The position numbers and the translations under genes were made by a program. A stretch of 64,000 nt of DNA from positions 434,001 through 498,000 of the forward strand of contig NZ_JACICD010000003.1 in NCBI RefSeq assembly GCF_014195655.1, in the 5' to 3' direction. The first letter of the stretch is position 1. The number at the start of each line of letters is the position of its first letter. This DNA is from Ancylobacter tetraedralis. Its GTDB lineage: Bacteria > Pseudomonadota > Alphaproteobacteria > Rhizobiales > Xanthobacteraceae. The notes under the pieces were generated by a model, which saw nothing but the letters and a program-made list of their open reading frames with translations, was not told where the DNA came from and ran no database searches. Of the stretch, positions 1-7,367 are shown in pieces.

Positions 1-39
1 AAGCACATTTTGGCCGCTGTGGCGGCGTTCGTGACAATA

Positions 40-59
40 AGTCCCGAGATAGTCCCGAG
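40..59 (+). repeat. paired 9-bp direct repeats, candidate left integrase arm sites
   Basis: AGTCCCGAG occurs at 40-48 and 51-59, an 11-bp period. The same 9-mer with the same 11-bp period and orientation recurs at 56994-57013 inside the 3' end of the integrase gene. Paired short repeats at one helical turn near both prophage ends are what arm-type integrase binding sites look like. Functional assignment is inference. Confidence 0.5.
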
Positions 60-72
60 CAGGACGCGCCGC

Positions 73-726
73 ATGTGCAACCTCTACAGCCACCATTCGA
101 ACATCCAGGCGATCACCGATTTGGTCGGCACGCTGCGCAACGGCGCCGGCAACCTCGCCCCGCAATCGGGCATCTATCCCGACTATCCCGCCCCCATTGT
201 GCGGACGGGAACGGATGGCGAGCGGGAGATCGTCATGGCGCGCTGGGGCATGCCGTCGCCGGCCTTCGCGCTTGAGGGCAAGAAGACCGACAAGGGCGTC
301 ACCAATATCCGCAACACCTCCTCGCCGCACTGGCGGCGCTGGCTCGGCATCGAGCACCGGTGTCTTGTGCCCTTCACGAGCTTTTCCGAGCCGCCGGCGG
401 GGGCAAAAGGGCCGGAGACGTGGAAGTGGTTTGCGCTCTCGGCCGAAGAGCCCCTCGCCTTCTTCGCTGGGCTCTGGACGGCCTGGACCAGCGTCCGGAA
501 GCTCAAGGAAGGCCCGGTGACGGCGGATCTCTACGGCTTCCTAACCACCGAGCCAAACGCCGTCGTCGGCGCCGTGCATGGAAAGGCCATGCCGGTGATT
601 CTCACCACGGCCGAGGAGCGCGAGGCCTGGCTGCGGGCGCCGTGGAGCGAGGCCAAGGCGCTGCAGCGGCCTCTGTCCGATGATGCCGTGGCGGTAGTCG
701 AAAGGCCGATCGACGCGACAGGTTAA
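73..726 (+). CDS. SOS response-associated peptidase (SRAP/YedK/HMCES family)
   Basis: SRAP proteins crosslink covalently to abasic sites in single-stranded DNA through Cys2 and protect them. The start at 73 is chosen because it places Cys directly after Met (MCNLYS), as the catalytic mechanism requires. An upstream in-frame start would bury it. An AGGA lies 8 nt upstream. The 217-residue protein keeps the family landmarks: ARWGMPSP, the Asn/Arg motif NIRNT, the Glu in SFSEP and the His in [10 protein letters not shown]. It sits at the left prophage end, tail to tail with the next leftward gene (4-nt overlap of 3' ends). Phage SRAP genes are common cargo; protection of phage DNA during SOS is inference. 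Confidence 0.9.
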   Translation: MCNLYSHHSNIQAITDLVGTLRNGAGNLAPQSGIYPDYPAPIVRTGTDGEREIVMARWGMPSPAFALEGKKTDKGVTNIRNTSSPHWRRWLGIEHRCLVPFTSFSEPPAGAKGPETWKWFALSAEEPLAFFAGLWTAWTSVRKLKEGPVTADLYGFLTTEPNAVVGAVHGKAMPVILTTAEEREAWLRAPWSEAKALQRPLSDDAVAVVERPIDATG

Positions 727-1016
727 CTTGCCTTGCCGCCCTTGACGACGACAAAGGCGCGCATGGGCTCATCGGGCGGACGGCGTGGCGGCCAGTCCAG
801 CAGGCGCGCGCGGCAGCCCCGCCGATAGGGGTGCGTTTCCCGCCGGTGGTAGCAATCGGATGATAGCTGCTTGATCAGCTCATCGAGGTCGATCTCGGGA
901 CCGTAGCACGCCGCCAGCCGCGCGAGCTTGTATACGCCATATCGTTCGCAGCGCTCGCAATGCACGCGCACGGTGACATAAGGAAAATCCGACAGCCTCG
1001 AGCCTGCGTCGGACAC
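723..1016 (-). CDS. hypothetical protein with zinc-ribbon-like cysteines
   Basis: This 97-residue protein starts at a GTG; no other start fits before the last third of the ORF. It has a CERC pair near residue 20 and a second Cys/His group (CYH, then GC) around residues 54-68, followed by a basic, proline-rich tail. This suggests a small zinc-binding fold. I do not recognise the family. It follows the 1026-1250 gene by 9 nt and so probably shares its LexA-controlled promoter. It converges on the SRAP gene. Confidence 0.6.
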   Translation of the reverse strand: MSDAGSRLSDFPYVTVRVHCERCERYGVYKLARLAACYGPEIDLDELIKQLSSDCYHRRETHPYRRGCRARLLDWPPRRPPDEPMRAFVVVKGGKAS

Positions 1017-1025
1017 CGCCCGCCC

Positions 1026-1250
1026 CTATGCCGCCCGTGGTGCCGGCCGGGCGCGGATGAATCCACGCGACGCCGCGCGAATAGCGGTCGAGCGCAGCCG
1101 GGCCATCTCGTCCTGCAGCTTGACGTTGGACATGATCAGCACCCGAATTGCCTCGCGCGCGTCGTCACCACACAGCTCCAGCATGATGTCGATATCCGCG
1201 TCACTGGCGACAAACGGTACAGGTTCAGCAGATGGCTGCGCACTCGTCAT
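1026..1250 (-). CDS. small hypothetical protein, probably SOS-controlled
   Basis: This is a 74-residue helical protein with a disordered N-terminus, an acidic DADIDIMLE segment and a basic C-terminus rich in Arg. The ATG at 1250 is preferred over the ATG six bases upstream because GGAG at 1257-1260 is correctly spaced only for the inner start. A canonical alphaproteobacterial LexA box lies 40-54 bp upstream (1290-1304). It is followed 9 nt later by the 97-residue zinc-ribbon-like gene. Function unknown. Confidence 0.6.
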   Translation of the reverse strand: MTSAQPSAEPVPFVASDADIDIMLELCGDDAREAIRVLIMSNVKLQDEMARLRSTAIRAASRGFIRARPAPRAA

Positions 1251-1289
1251 GGGCATCTCCTCGCGTGGCTGGCCGGATTGATTCCATGA

Positions 1290-1304
1290 GAACAAACTGA
1301 GAAC
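1290..1304 (-). promoter_or_regulatory. LexA box (GAAC-N7-GAAC)
   Basis: The sequence GAACAAACTGAGAAC reads GTTC-N7-GTTC on the minus strand, the consensus LexA operator of alphaproteobacteria. It lies 40-54 bp before the ATG at 1250, where a promoter is expected. It probably makes the 1250-to-723 operon SOS-inducible, in step with RecA-dependent prophage induction. Confidence 0.65.
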
Positions 1305-1637
1305 AAGCGGAATGTGCAGATTGCTCCGAGCTGCCGGTGTCCGGCCTACGGCGGGGACATCAGACTCGGCCAAAGAATGTGGACGGCGAGCAGACGAACC
1401 GCTTTGCCCCGTCGCGGAACCTCGACGGCCTTTCAGCGACGTCCGCTTTGCGCCGCCATCTCGGCCATTGATCTGGTAACCGCCGCTGCGCAAAAGGGAC
1501 ATTAGCAAGGTGGGGCACGTCAGCACCTTTGCGCCACAACCAGAAGTTCGCCGTGACGACAATGACTGGCCGGTTCGGAGCTGGCAATTTTGCACCGAAC
1601 GGCTTTTCTAAATTAGGAGCCTCACAGCGCCTCAGGC
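1305..1637. other. non-coding stretch with diverged repeat copy
   Basis: No convincing gene is seen. Positions 1543-1584 resemble, in inverted orientation, positions 5132-5173 on the other side of the three-gene cassette. The shared core is GAAGTTCGCCG followed by a GACGAC/AATG/GGCC series, roughly three quarters identical by eye with short gaps. Confidence 0.45.
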
Positions 1638-3131
1638 TTATGGCGCCACCCCGCCTTTTTTCAGTAGCGCTGCCCCGATGCGGAAGAGGTCGGGCATGTC
1701 GTAGCGCCCATCTGATCGGCTTGTAAGAACGCCCATCTTGGTCAGGCGGTTGGCTAGGTCTGGCTCTCGATCCAGAAGGCCGGGATTCTGAGATGAACCG
1801 GTTAATACTGGAGGGAGGGCATTCTCTTTGCGCGCAATTTTCACGGCAGCTTCTACGGTGGCGTTCTCCGTCCAGGCGTCAAAGAAGACCTGTGGCGCTG
1901 CCGGCACTCGTAGACCCGCGAGGGGCTGTAGAACCCGCTTGATCCAGGGGTATTCGGTGTTGAGCTGCTCGATGCGGACTTTAGACGCTTCCCGGAGTCC
2001 TTCCCGGATCGTTTGAGGCAGGAGGACAAGGGCGCCCGCATCTCGGGATTGGGACCGCTCCGCTGCGTTCTGCATCAGGATGAGAAAGCTGCGTGGCGTT
2101 ACATCTCCGAGGCCATCTGCCAGATGGTTATACGGCCAGTCGAAGGTTTTTCCCTTTCGCGGTCCTGCACCCATGAAGTTGCCTGCCATGGCCTCGAAAA
2201 GCCGTTCTTGCTGGGTCTCATTATTCGACAGCCTCCATGTCCGAAGCTCCTCTTGTTTTCCCGGCGGCTTGCCCAAGCCAAGGGATACGAGGAAATGATC
2301 GAAGGCCTCTCCCGCCTCTTCGTCAAAAGCCAATCTTGCAAACATCAGCCCATAGAGATCCGTCTGCGTCCACCTTAGCTTGGCCGCTCCACTGCGCAGC
2401 TTCGGCAGTTCCACAAATCGTAGCCTGAGCTCGCTCAACTGGTCCGGTCGCATGAAGAGCTTGGCCCGGATCGCATCAAATCCCCGCAACTCCCAAACCG
2501 AGCGCATCAGCGCGTCAATGAGGCCGTTAAGCCGTCCCCAATCCTCCGAGATTGCATCGAGTGCGTCAAAGACGATCAGGAGAGACTCGCCCCGGTTGCT
2601 CAGGTCGTCATCGACCTCCGTCATGGCATCGACCCAATCCTGGGGATCCGCGAAACGTTTAAGCATGTCTGTGGGGGCGTGTCTTTGATCAGGCTCGGTC
2701 ACTTTGAGGGCCGCGCCTGCGATGACGGCGTGCCAGAAGCGGTCTGCAGTGGCCCTCTCCTGCCCATGGGGTACCAGTTCGTCGATGACAGCCTTTGACG
2801 CGCCTGCGCGGCCCACGCCGCCAAATCCGATCTGGACCCGGAGCTTGTCGAGCCCCAGGCGCGGGTAGAGATCGGCGGCGAGCTTCCGGGTGTCCTCGTT
2901 ATAGAGCACGCTCGCCCAGAAGCTCTTGCCGGCCCCGCGCGCGCCGAGAACAAGCGTGGTCGCAGGGTCGAGCGCGTTGCTATGGGCTGTGGGCGCAAAA
3001 ATGTCCCGCAGTTTGGCCTTGTCGGCTCCGACAATTGTCGTCGACGCGCTGGGGTCAAACCGAGCGATGGCCTCGCGGACCGCCGAGATGTCCTCCAGTG
3101 TGCAGGACAGGGATTTCTGGCTAACGCTCAT
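1638..3131 (-). CDS. P-loop ATPase of the three-gene conflict-type cassette
   Basis: This 497-residue soluble protein has a Walker A GARGAGKS at residues 63-70 and a Walker B-like LLIVFDALD at 184-192 (Asp189, Asp192). A long helical C-terminal region follows, as in STAND/AAA-type signalling ATPases. The ATG at 3131 overlaps the upstream stop by 4 nt (ATGA), so it is translationally coupled to the ParA-like gene. I see no nuclease or membrane domain. It most likely senses, or assembles with, the other two proteins. It could also be called a KAP- or Sll1717-like P-loop protein, but I cannot separate these by eye. Confidence 0.75.
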   Translation of the reverse strand: MSVSQKSLSCTLEDISAVREAIARFDPSASTTIVGADKAKLRDIFAPTAHSNALDPATTLVLGARGAGKSFWASVLYNEDTRKLAADLYPRLGLDKLRVQIGFGGVGRAGASKAVIDELVPHGQERATADRFWHAVIAGAALKVTEPDQRHAPTDMLKRFADPQDWVDAMTEVDDDLSNRGESLLIVFDALDAISEDWGRLNGLIDALMRSVWELRGFDAIRAKLFMRPDQLSELRLRFVELPKLRSGAAKLRWTQTDLYGLMFARLAFDEEAGEAFDHFLVSLGLGKPPGKQEELRTWRLSNNETQQERLFEAMAGNFMGAGPRKGKTFDWPYNHLADGLGDVTPRSFLILMQNAAERSQSRDAGALVLLPQTIREGLREASKVRIEQLNTEYPWIKRVLQPLAGLRVPAAPQVFFDAWTENATVEAAVKIARKENALPPVLTGSSQNPGLLDREPDLANRLTKMGVLTSRSDGRYDMPDLFRIGAALLKKGGVAP

Positions 3132-4432
3132 TTGGCTAAATCCATCTGCTCGTCGAGCCAATCCAATAGCTCTCCGAAGGTCGACCGCACGAGCCGCTCA
3201 TCGAGCTGCACGCGGTTCGCAACTGGATTAAAGCTGCGGTAGCGGTCATCATTGAGGATGCGCAGCACGGGCACCGGTTCCTTGGGCAGGGGGGCTGGAG
3301 CATCATTGTCCGCCCAGACCAACTCGAGATCGTCCGGCCCCAGCCTTTCGGGCTTTGTAAGCGGACCTTCCTTAATGTTCCAAAGTGCGTTGAAACGCTC
3401 CTTGGCGACCTCCGCGTCCCCGGGATCTGCTTTGGCTTGCACGAACCAGGCTTTCTCCTCCCAATCTGCACCGTCAGGGATGCGATCTCGGATGTGAGCC
3501 AATAGGAAGGCATAGCCCTGGAAGGTCTGCGGCTCATTGATGCCAAAAAGGAGCACTTTCGCGCCAAGCCCAAGGACCGGGGTCGCCGTCGTTTCGTGCA
3601 GGCCCGCGCGCCCGTCGATCAACACAACGTCGTAGTCACCAGTAGCCTCAAAGTTCTCAATCATTTCTAGCAGTTGAACGCGAACTGGTATTTTAACACC
3701 ATCGCGCATATCTTCGAGGCTTGCCCGGGCAATTTTGGCGAGCGCATCGGCGGGATGTGCCAGGGTTTGGCTACCAAAGGCGGGCACGACCGAAATTCCA
3801 TCCAGAAGGGAAGACCTGCCAATGCAATCGGCGCGGAACGTGCCATCGGTTCCGGAAAGCCCGTTTTCGACGAGCCAATCCACGACGCCATAGGTGGGTA
3901 GTTCCTCTGGCTTCAAGAGTGTCGCGCCGAGCCCCGGAGCCTCTAGATCGAGATCCACAGTGAGAACCCGCAAACCGGCCTGAGCCAGATGCGTTGCCGC
4001 GATAGAAAGCGCTGTGGAGCGGCCCACACCGCCCTTGATGCTGACAAACGCAATTCGAGGGATCGCGCCTGGCTCGATCACTGGAGGCGCCATCCAATCC
4101 ACACCGACAATCCGGCGGTCGAGTAGCCGGAGGTTCACGCCGTCAATTTTCAGAACAGGTGCGGTTTGAGCTTCCTCGACGATCCGTGAGGCGCCGGCCG
4201 CGTCGCGTCCGCGAATGGCGGCTTCGGGGCGGGCATATGGGCCAAGGCTTTCAGCGACCGCACTATTCAAATGGTCGAGATCTGCTGTGGGGATTTCCAG
4301 AATGACCCCAAGGCGGCCTTCAAAGTCCCGGATCACGATGGGATCTGCGGCAGCCAAATCTCCAGAATATGCAGCTTTGAGACTGGCGATTAGCTGCGGG
4401 ATGCTGTCGTCGAAACGAATGGGGCGCCTCAT
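3128..4432 (-). CDS. ParA/MinD-like ATPase with KGGVGRS variant P-loop
   Basis: This 434-residue protein has an N-terminal domain of about 120 residues of unknown fold. A SIMIBI ATPase domain follows, with the deviant Walker A KGGVGRST at residues 133-140 and the switch region TVDLDLEAPG at 158-167. VLIDGRAG further on is the Walker B equivalent. In plasmid ParA/MinD the motif is KGGVGKT/S. Here Lys at the second conserved position is Arg, the hallmark of the KGGVGR variant ATPases. There is no ParB gene or parS site nearby, so partition is unlikely. Both ends overlap neighbours by 4 nt, so the three proteins are made together and probably form a complex. Confidence 0.8.
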   Translation of the reverse strand: MRRPIRFDDSIPQLIASLKAAYSGDLAAADPIVIRDFEGRLGVILEIPTADLDHLNSAVAESLGPYARPEAAIRGRDAAGASRIVEEAQTAPVLKIDGVNLRLLDRRIVGVDWMAPPVIEPGAIPRIAFVSIKGGVGRSTALSIAATHLAQAGLRVLTVDLDLEAPGLGATLLKPEELPTYGVVDWLVENGLSGTDGTFRADCIGRSSLLDGISVVPAFGSQTLAHPADALAKIARASLEDMRDGVKIPVRVQLLEMIENFEATGDYDVVLIDGRAGLHETTATPVLGLGAKVLLFGINEPQTFQGYAFLLAHIRDRIPDGADWEEKAWFVQAKADPGDAEVAKERFNALWNIKEGPLTKPERLGPDDLELVWADNDAPAPLPKEPVPVLRILNDDRYRSFNPVANRVQLDERLVRSTFGELLDWLDEQMDLAK

Positions 4433-4821
4433 GGCAAGGCCGCCCGGGCTTCGTCCGCATGGCCGCGCCATCTTTCCAGAGTTGCCGCATCGGGACGTGT
4501 GCCGTCGCTATAGCGGACGGTGATAGCCCAGCCCTCCATGTAATGCTGATCGGTAAACCGAACGAGCGGCGCGGCCCCGCGCCCAGCAATCTCGTCGCGA
4601 AGTTTCGACTTGAGGCCTGGGAAGTGGGCGTAGACGGGTCCGTCTTTACTGTCGGTGGTCCAGGAAAGTTCGCGGAACAAGGCCTTGATAGCGCACTCGG
4701 CCGCAATTCCATAAAGATAACCTGCGGTCGTTCGGTCGGGCGGCACTGTGTTCATGAGGCGTTCGGCAGCGGCCCAATTTCGATGGGCGGCCTTGGTCAT
4801 GTTTGGAGTGAATTGGCTCAT
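4429..4821 (-). CDS. small HEPN-like protein, first gene of the ATPase cassette
   Basis: This 130-residue, all-helical protein has a central helix GIAAECAIKALF (38-49) of the kind found in HEPN domains. It also has RFTDQH at 88-93, which fits the HEPN Rx4-6H ribonuclease motif. HEPN proteins are frequent RNase effectors in toxin-antitoxin and abortive-infection systems. Assignment rests on short motifs and length only, so it is tentative. It is the promoter-proximal gene and overlaps the ParA-like gene by 4 nt. Confidence 0.5.
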   Translation of the reverse strand: MSQFTPNMTKAAHRNWAAAERLMNTVPPDRTTAGYLYGIAAECAIKALFRELSWTTDSKDGPVYAHFPGLKSKLRDEIAGRGAAPLVRFTDQHYMEGWAITVRYSDGTRPDAATLERWRGHADEARAALP

Positions 4822-5237
4822 GGATCGTTGCTAGTCCCTGGCGCGCCACTTGCCAAGCTTCGGGCTGCGGGCGCGTTAGTTTAGACCTCCCAGCGTTGGA
4901 TGCCAGCCGCAGTGAACAACCCTTACCGCCTATCTACGGAGCTATACCCAAGCGCGGCGAGCGGCCGACTTAGGGTTGCAGGATTGGGTCGCACATGGCC
5001 GAAATGAGGGCGCAAGCGGTCGTTGCTGAAAGGGCAGTTGAGGGACAGCTATGGGTCAGTTCCGGCCTTGGGCATTCACCGGCGATATGTCCGCTTCTCG
5101 TTTGAAGTCCCCAATAGCGGACAGTCTGCCACCGGCCCCAAACTGGCCATTCGTCGTCGCTGCGGCGAACTTCCGCCGATGGCGTGAGCACATCCGTCCC
5201 GGCCGGCTCACATTTCCGTCCGGCACGGACAGCACCG
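4822..5237. other. intergenic region upstream of the ATPase cassette
   Basis: No supportable gene is seen. It must contain the promoter of the leftward cassette. It also carries the second, inverted copy of the diverged repeat (best match 5132-5173). It separates the cargo from the end of the late lysis operon. Confidence 0.4.
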
Positions 5238-5513
5238 CTATCCGCGCGATCCGCGCTCATTCCTCTTAATCCGCCGCGCCTCCCAGCACGCCGCGATGAG
5301 CGTCGCGGCCCATCGCTCCACATCCTCGATCTGGCCGTGCACGCGATGATGGCGCTCGGTCACGATCAACATGCCGAGCTTGGCGTCATAGACGGCGCGT
5401 GCGCTTGGATCACTGGGCAACAGATAGCTCCCCGGGAACCGATCAGGCCGCGCCGCGGCGAGCGGCGGAAATGCCGCCGGCTCGCCGCCAGCCTTGTCAT
5501 GGTCGCAGGACAT
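5238..5513 (-). CDS. hypothetical protein, last gene of the late operon
   Basis: This 91-residue soluble protein has a proline-rich N-terminus and a helical middle (VTERHHRVHGQIEDVERW). It starts 17 nt inside the 3' end of the upstream membrane-protein gene, so it belongs to the lysis transcript. The family is not recognised. Confidence 0.55.
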   Translation of the reverse strand: MSCDHDKAGGEPAAFPPLAAARPDRFPGSYLLPSDPSARAVYDAKLGMLIVTERHHRVHGQIEDVERWAATLIAACWEARRIKRNERGSRG

Positions 5514-5802
5514 GCACGCGCACCCCTGCCCATGCGACGATCAACATCGCCCCCACCAGCACGGTGATGACTGTGTAGCCGATCTTGGAGGCGATGCCGT
5601 CCATGGCCAGTCGCCAGCGCCGCAGAGCACGGAAATCCTCGCGCGCCTGATCGACCTCATCGGCGCTGGCAGCGCGAAGGCCGATCGCGTGTAGCTCTTC
5701 GCGGAACACATCCCGCACCACGATGCGGAAATCATCCTTCAGTTCTTCGATCACGTCGCGGCGGATCGATTCGATGATCGCAGCGGGCACCTCGTCCGTC
5801 AC
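5497..5802 (-). CDS. small membrane protein, holin candidate
   Basis: This 101-residue protein has a charged helical N-terminal two thirds and one C-terminal transmembrane segment (about residues 74-94, ITVLVGAMLIVAWAG). This topology resembles XhlA-type lysis proteins. The GTG at 5802 gives a GTGA overlap with the preceding stop; a GTG at 5811 is the alternative. Its place directly after the spanin genes supports a lysis role, but no holin family signature is visible. Confidence 0.5.
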   Translation of the reverse strand: MTDEVPAAIIESIRRDVIEELKDDFRIVVRDVFREELHAIGLRAASADEVDQAREDFRALRRWRLAMDGIASKIGYTVITVLVGAMLIVAWAGVRVHVLRP

Positions 5803-5996
5803 GGGCGCCACCCGCAGATCGCGCGGCCGACCGCGTTATTGGCCTTCGCCTGACGGATCGTCTCGTCAGTGTCGGCATCCGACCACAGCACCGGCCGGAA
5901 GCTGTCGCACACCGCCTTACCCGTCACGCCGCTTCCATCCGTCGTCGTCGCGCAGCCGGCCAGACACAGCGTCACGATCAGAATGGGCGCGCGCAT
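5799..5996 (-). CDS. Rz1-like outer-membrane spanin lipoprotein
   Basis: This 65-residue protein begins MRAPILIVTLCLAGC, a signal peptide with a lipobox (LAGC, lipidated Cys15), followed by a short periplasmic domain (DADTDETIRQAKANN). Its 5' end lies inside the 3' end of the i-spanin-like gene in another frame, the classic Rz/Rz1 arrangement. It should bridge to the inner-membrane spanin and fuse the membranes at lysis. It is not proline-rich like lambda Rz1. Position and lipobox are the main evidence. Confidence 0.65.
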   Translation of the reverse strand: MRAPILIVTLCLAGCATTTDGSGVTGKAVCDSFRPVLWSDADTDETIRQAKANNAVGRAICGWRP

Positions 5997-6249
5997 CAGT
6001 GCCCCTTTTGCGGATGTCGTCGGCATGGGCTTGCTCCTGTTCCCGGGCGCGCTGGAGGGCGCCGGCCGAACCCGTGTTGCGGCCGGCGAGATAGGCAAGG
6101 CCGCCCGTCGCGAGGACGGCGAGGCCGGTGCGGATTGGCTTGGGCAGGGCGAACCACCAGGGCAGCCAGATCTGCCACGTCGCGGCGAGCAGGCCGGCGC
6201 CCGCGAGCGCCCACAGCCACCAGGGGATGAGATCGAGGAGCCAGTTCAT
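5917..6249 (-). CDS. Rz-like inner-membrane spanin
   Basis: This 110-residue protein has two hydrophobic N-terminal segments (about 5-30 and 38-57) and then a charged helical tail (LQRAREQEQAHADDIRK) expected to be periplasmic. The ATG at 6249 overlaps the endolysin stop by 4 nt. The Rz1-like lipoprotein gene begins within its last 80 bases. Two membrane segments are more than the single one of lambda Rz, so a combined holin/spanin role is possible. Confidence 0.6.
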   Translation of the reverse strand: MNWLLDLIPWWLWALAGAGLLAATWQIWLPWWFALPKPIRTGLAVLATGGLAYLAGRNTGSAGALQRAREQEQAHADDIRKRGTDARAHSDRDAVSGRLRDDDGWKRRDG

Positions 6250-7109
6250 GCCGCCTCCGCCAGGCCGCTGATGTCGGCGACGGCGTCACCGCTCAGGATG
6301 GCGCTCGCCGCTTTGTTGCGGCGAGAGGCCCAGATGCCATAGGCGACGCCGCCGACAGCCACGACAATGCCGGTTGCCACCAGCCCGGCGAAGATCGTGT
6401 CGACCACGCCGCCGCCGCCGACCATCGGCTGCAGCGTATCCTTGGCCTGATCGATGACGACGGCCACGCCGCCGCCGCCCGCCACAGCGCCGGCCGAGCC
6501 ACCGATCGGCGCCGGGGGAGTCGCGATATCCGCGATGCGTGCCGGCGCCGCGCCGGCTGCCGTATAGGTCGGCTTGGGGCCGACGCTGCCGCGCGCCAGC
6601 GCCTGCCCATGCGCCAGCACGTCCTTCAGCCGGCTCGACCAGCCCTTGCCGAAGGTGGACCAGGTCTTGAGGCCCCGCAGCATGGCCAACCGGCGGGCGA
6701 TGATGTCGGCGATCAGCGCGTCGTGGTCGGGATGCGCTTCGAGCGCGCCCAGCGTGGCAGCCCCGATGGAGCCATCCGCCGCGACGCCCAGCGCGCGCTG
6801 CAGCCATTTGACCGACTGCACCGGCCCGCTATGCACCCCGCCGTCGAAAACGACATAGTCGATGCCGGCGGGCAGATCGTCGCCGCGGACCTTGTCCCAG
6901 TACTGCATGTCATAGATCGCCGCGACCTCGGCCGGGGTGATCTCGCGCACGCTCCGCGCGGGCTGACCCTTGCGGGTGCGCCAGCCGTCATACACGCGCT
7001 GGGTGACGCCGCGATTGGTGGCCCCGCCCGGATCGGCGGGGTGATTGGCATATCCGCCCTCATGCACGAGCACGCGCTTGAGCGCCCCGTCATAGCTCGA
7101 CGCGGTCAT
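6246..7109 (-). CDS. endolysin, glycoside hydrolase family 108, with C-terminal membrane segment
   Basis: This 287-residue muramidase cleaves peptidoglycan at lysis. The GH108 catalytic motif HEGGY places the catalytic Glu at residue 17, followed by the ATNRGVT segment. A PG_binding_3-like region (VKWLQRALGVAADG) covers about residues 60-160. A flexible Ala/Gly linker then leads to an unusual C-terminal transmembrane helix (about 245-265, VATGIVVAVGGVAYGIWAS). A C-terminal anchor could hold the enzyme at the inner membrane until holin action. It is the first gene of the lysis block. Confidence 0.9.
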   Translation of the reverse strand: MTASSYDGALKRVLVHEGGYANHPADPGGATNRGVTQRVYDGWRTRKGQPARSVREITPAEVAAIYDMQYWDKVRGDDLPAGIDYVVFDGGVHSGPVQSVKWLQRALGVAADGSIGAATLGALEAHPDHDALIADIIARRLAMLRGLKTWSTFGKGWSSRLKDVLAHGQALARGSVGPKPTYTAAGAAPARIADIATPPAPIGGSAGAVAGGGGVAVVIDQAKDTLQPMVGGGGVVDTIFAGLVATGIVVAVGGVAYGIWASRRNKAASAILSGDAVADISGLAEAA

Positions 7110-7139
7110 GATGGTCTCCAGATTGTGGGAGGTGTCAGG

Positions 7140-7367
7140 TCAGGCGGGCACGAGCGCGCGGCCGCGCTCGGTCACGCGCCACAGCGCGCTCCAGCCTCGG
7201 CCGGATGTGGATGTCGCGACGCGCTCGATCGCGCCAGCGGCGGCAAGGCGGCGGACAGGCGCCGACACGGACACCGCCGATGTCCGGATCATGCCGTCAT
7301 CGGCGATCGACCATCGCAGGAGATCGATATCCTCAAGCATCAGGTCTGGCACCGCGGCCTCCATCAT
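7140..7367 (-). CDS. hypothetical winged-helix-like small protein
   Basis: This 75-residue protein starts MMEAAVPDLM. The pattern of helices and a short strand (PVRRLAAAGAIERVATS, then ALWRVTERG) looks like a winged helix. The ATG at 7367 overlaps the upstream SGNH hydrolase stop by 4 nt, so it is part of the late operon. No family assigned. Confidence 0.5.
   Translation of the reverse strand: MMEAAVPDLMLEDIDLLRWSIADDGMIRTSAVSVSAPVRRLAAAGAIERVATSTSGRGWSALWRVTERGRALVPA

Noticed and set aside
3128-4432. Plasmid partition protein ParA
   Set aside because: Variant KGGVGR motif, no ParB or centromere-like repeats and an operon with other ATPase and HEPN-like genes.
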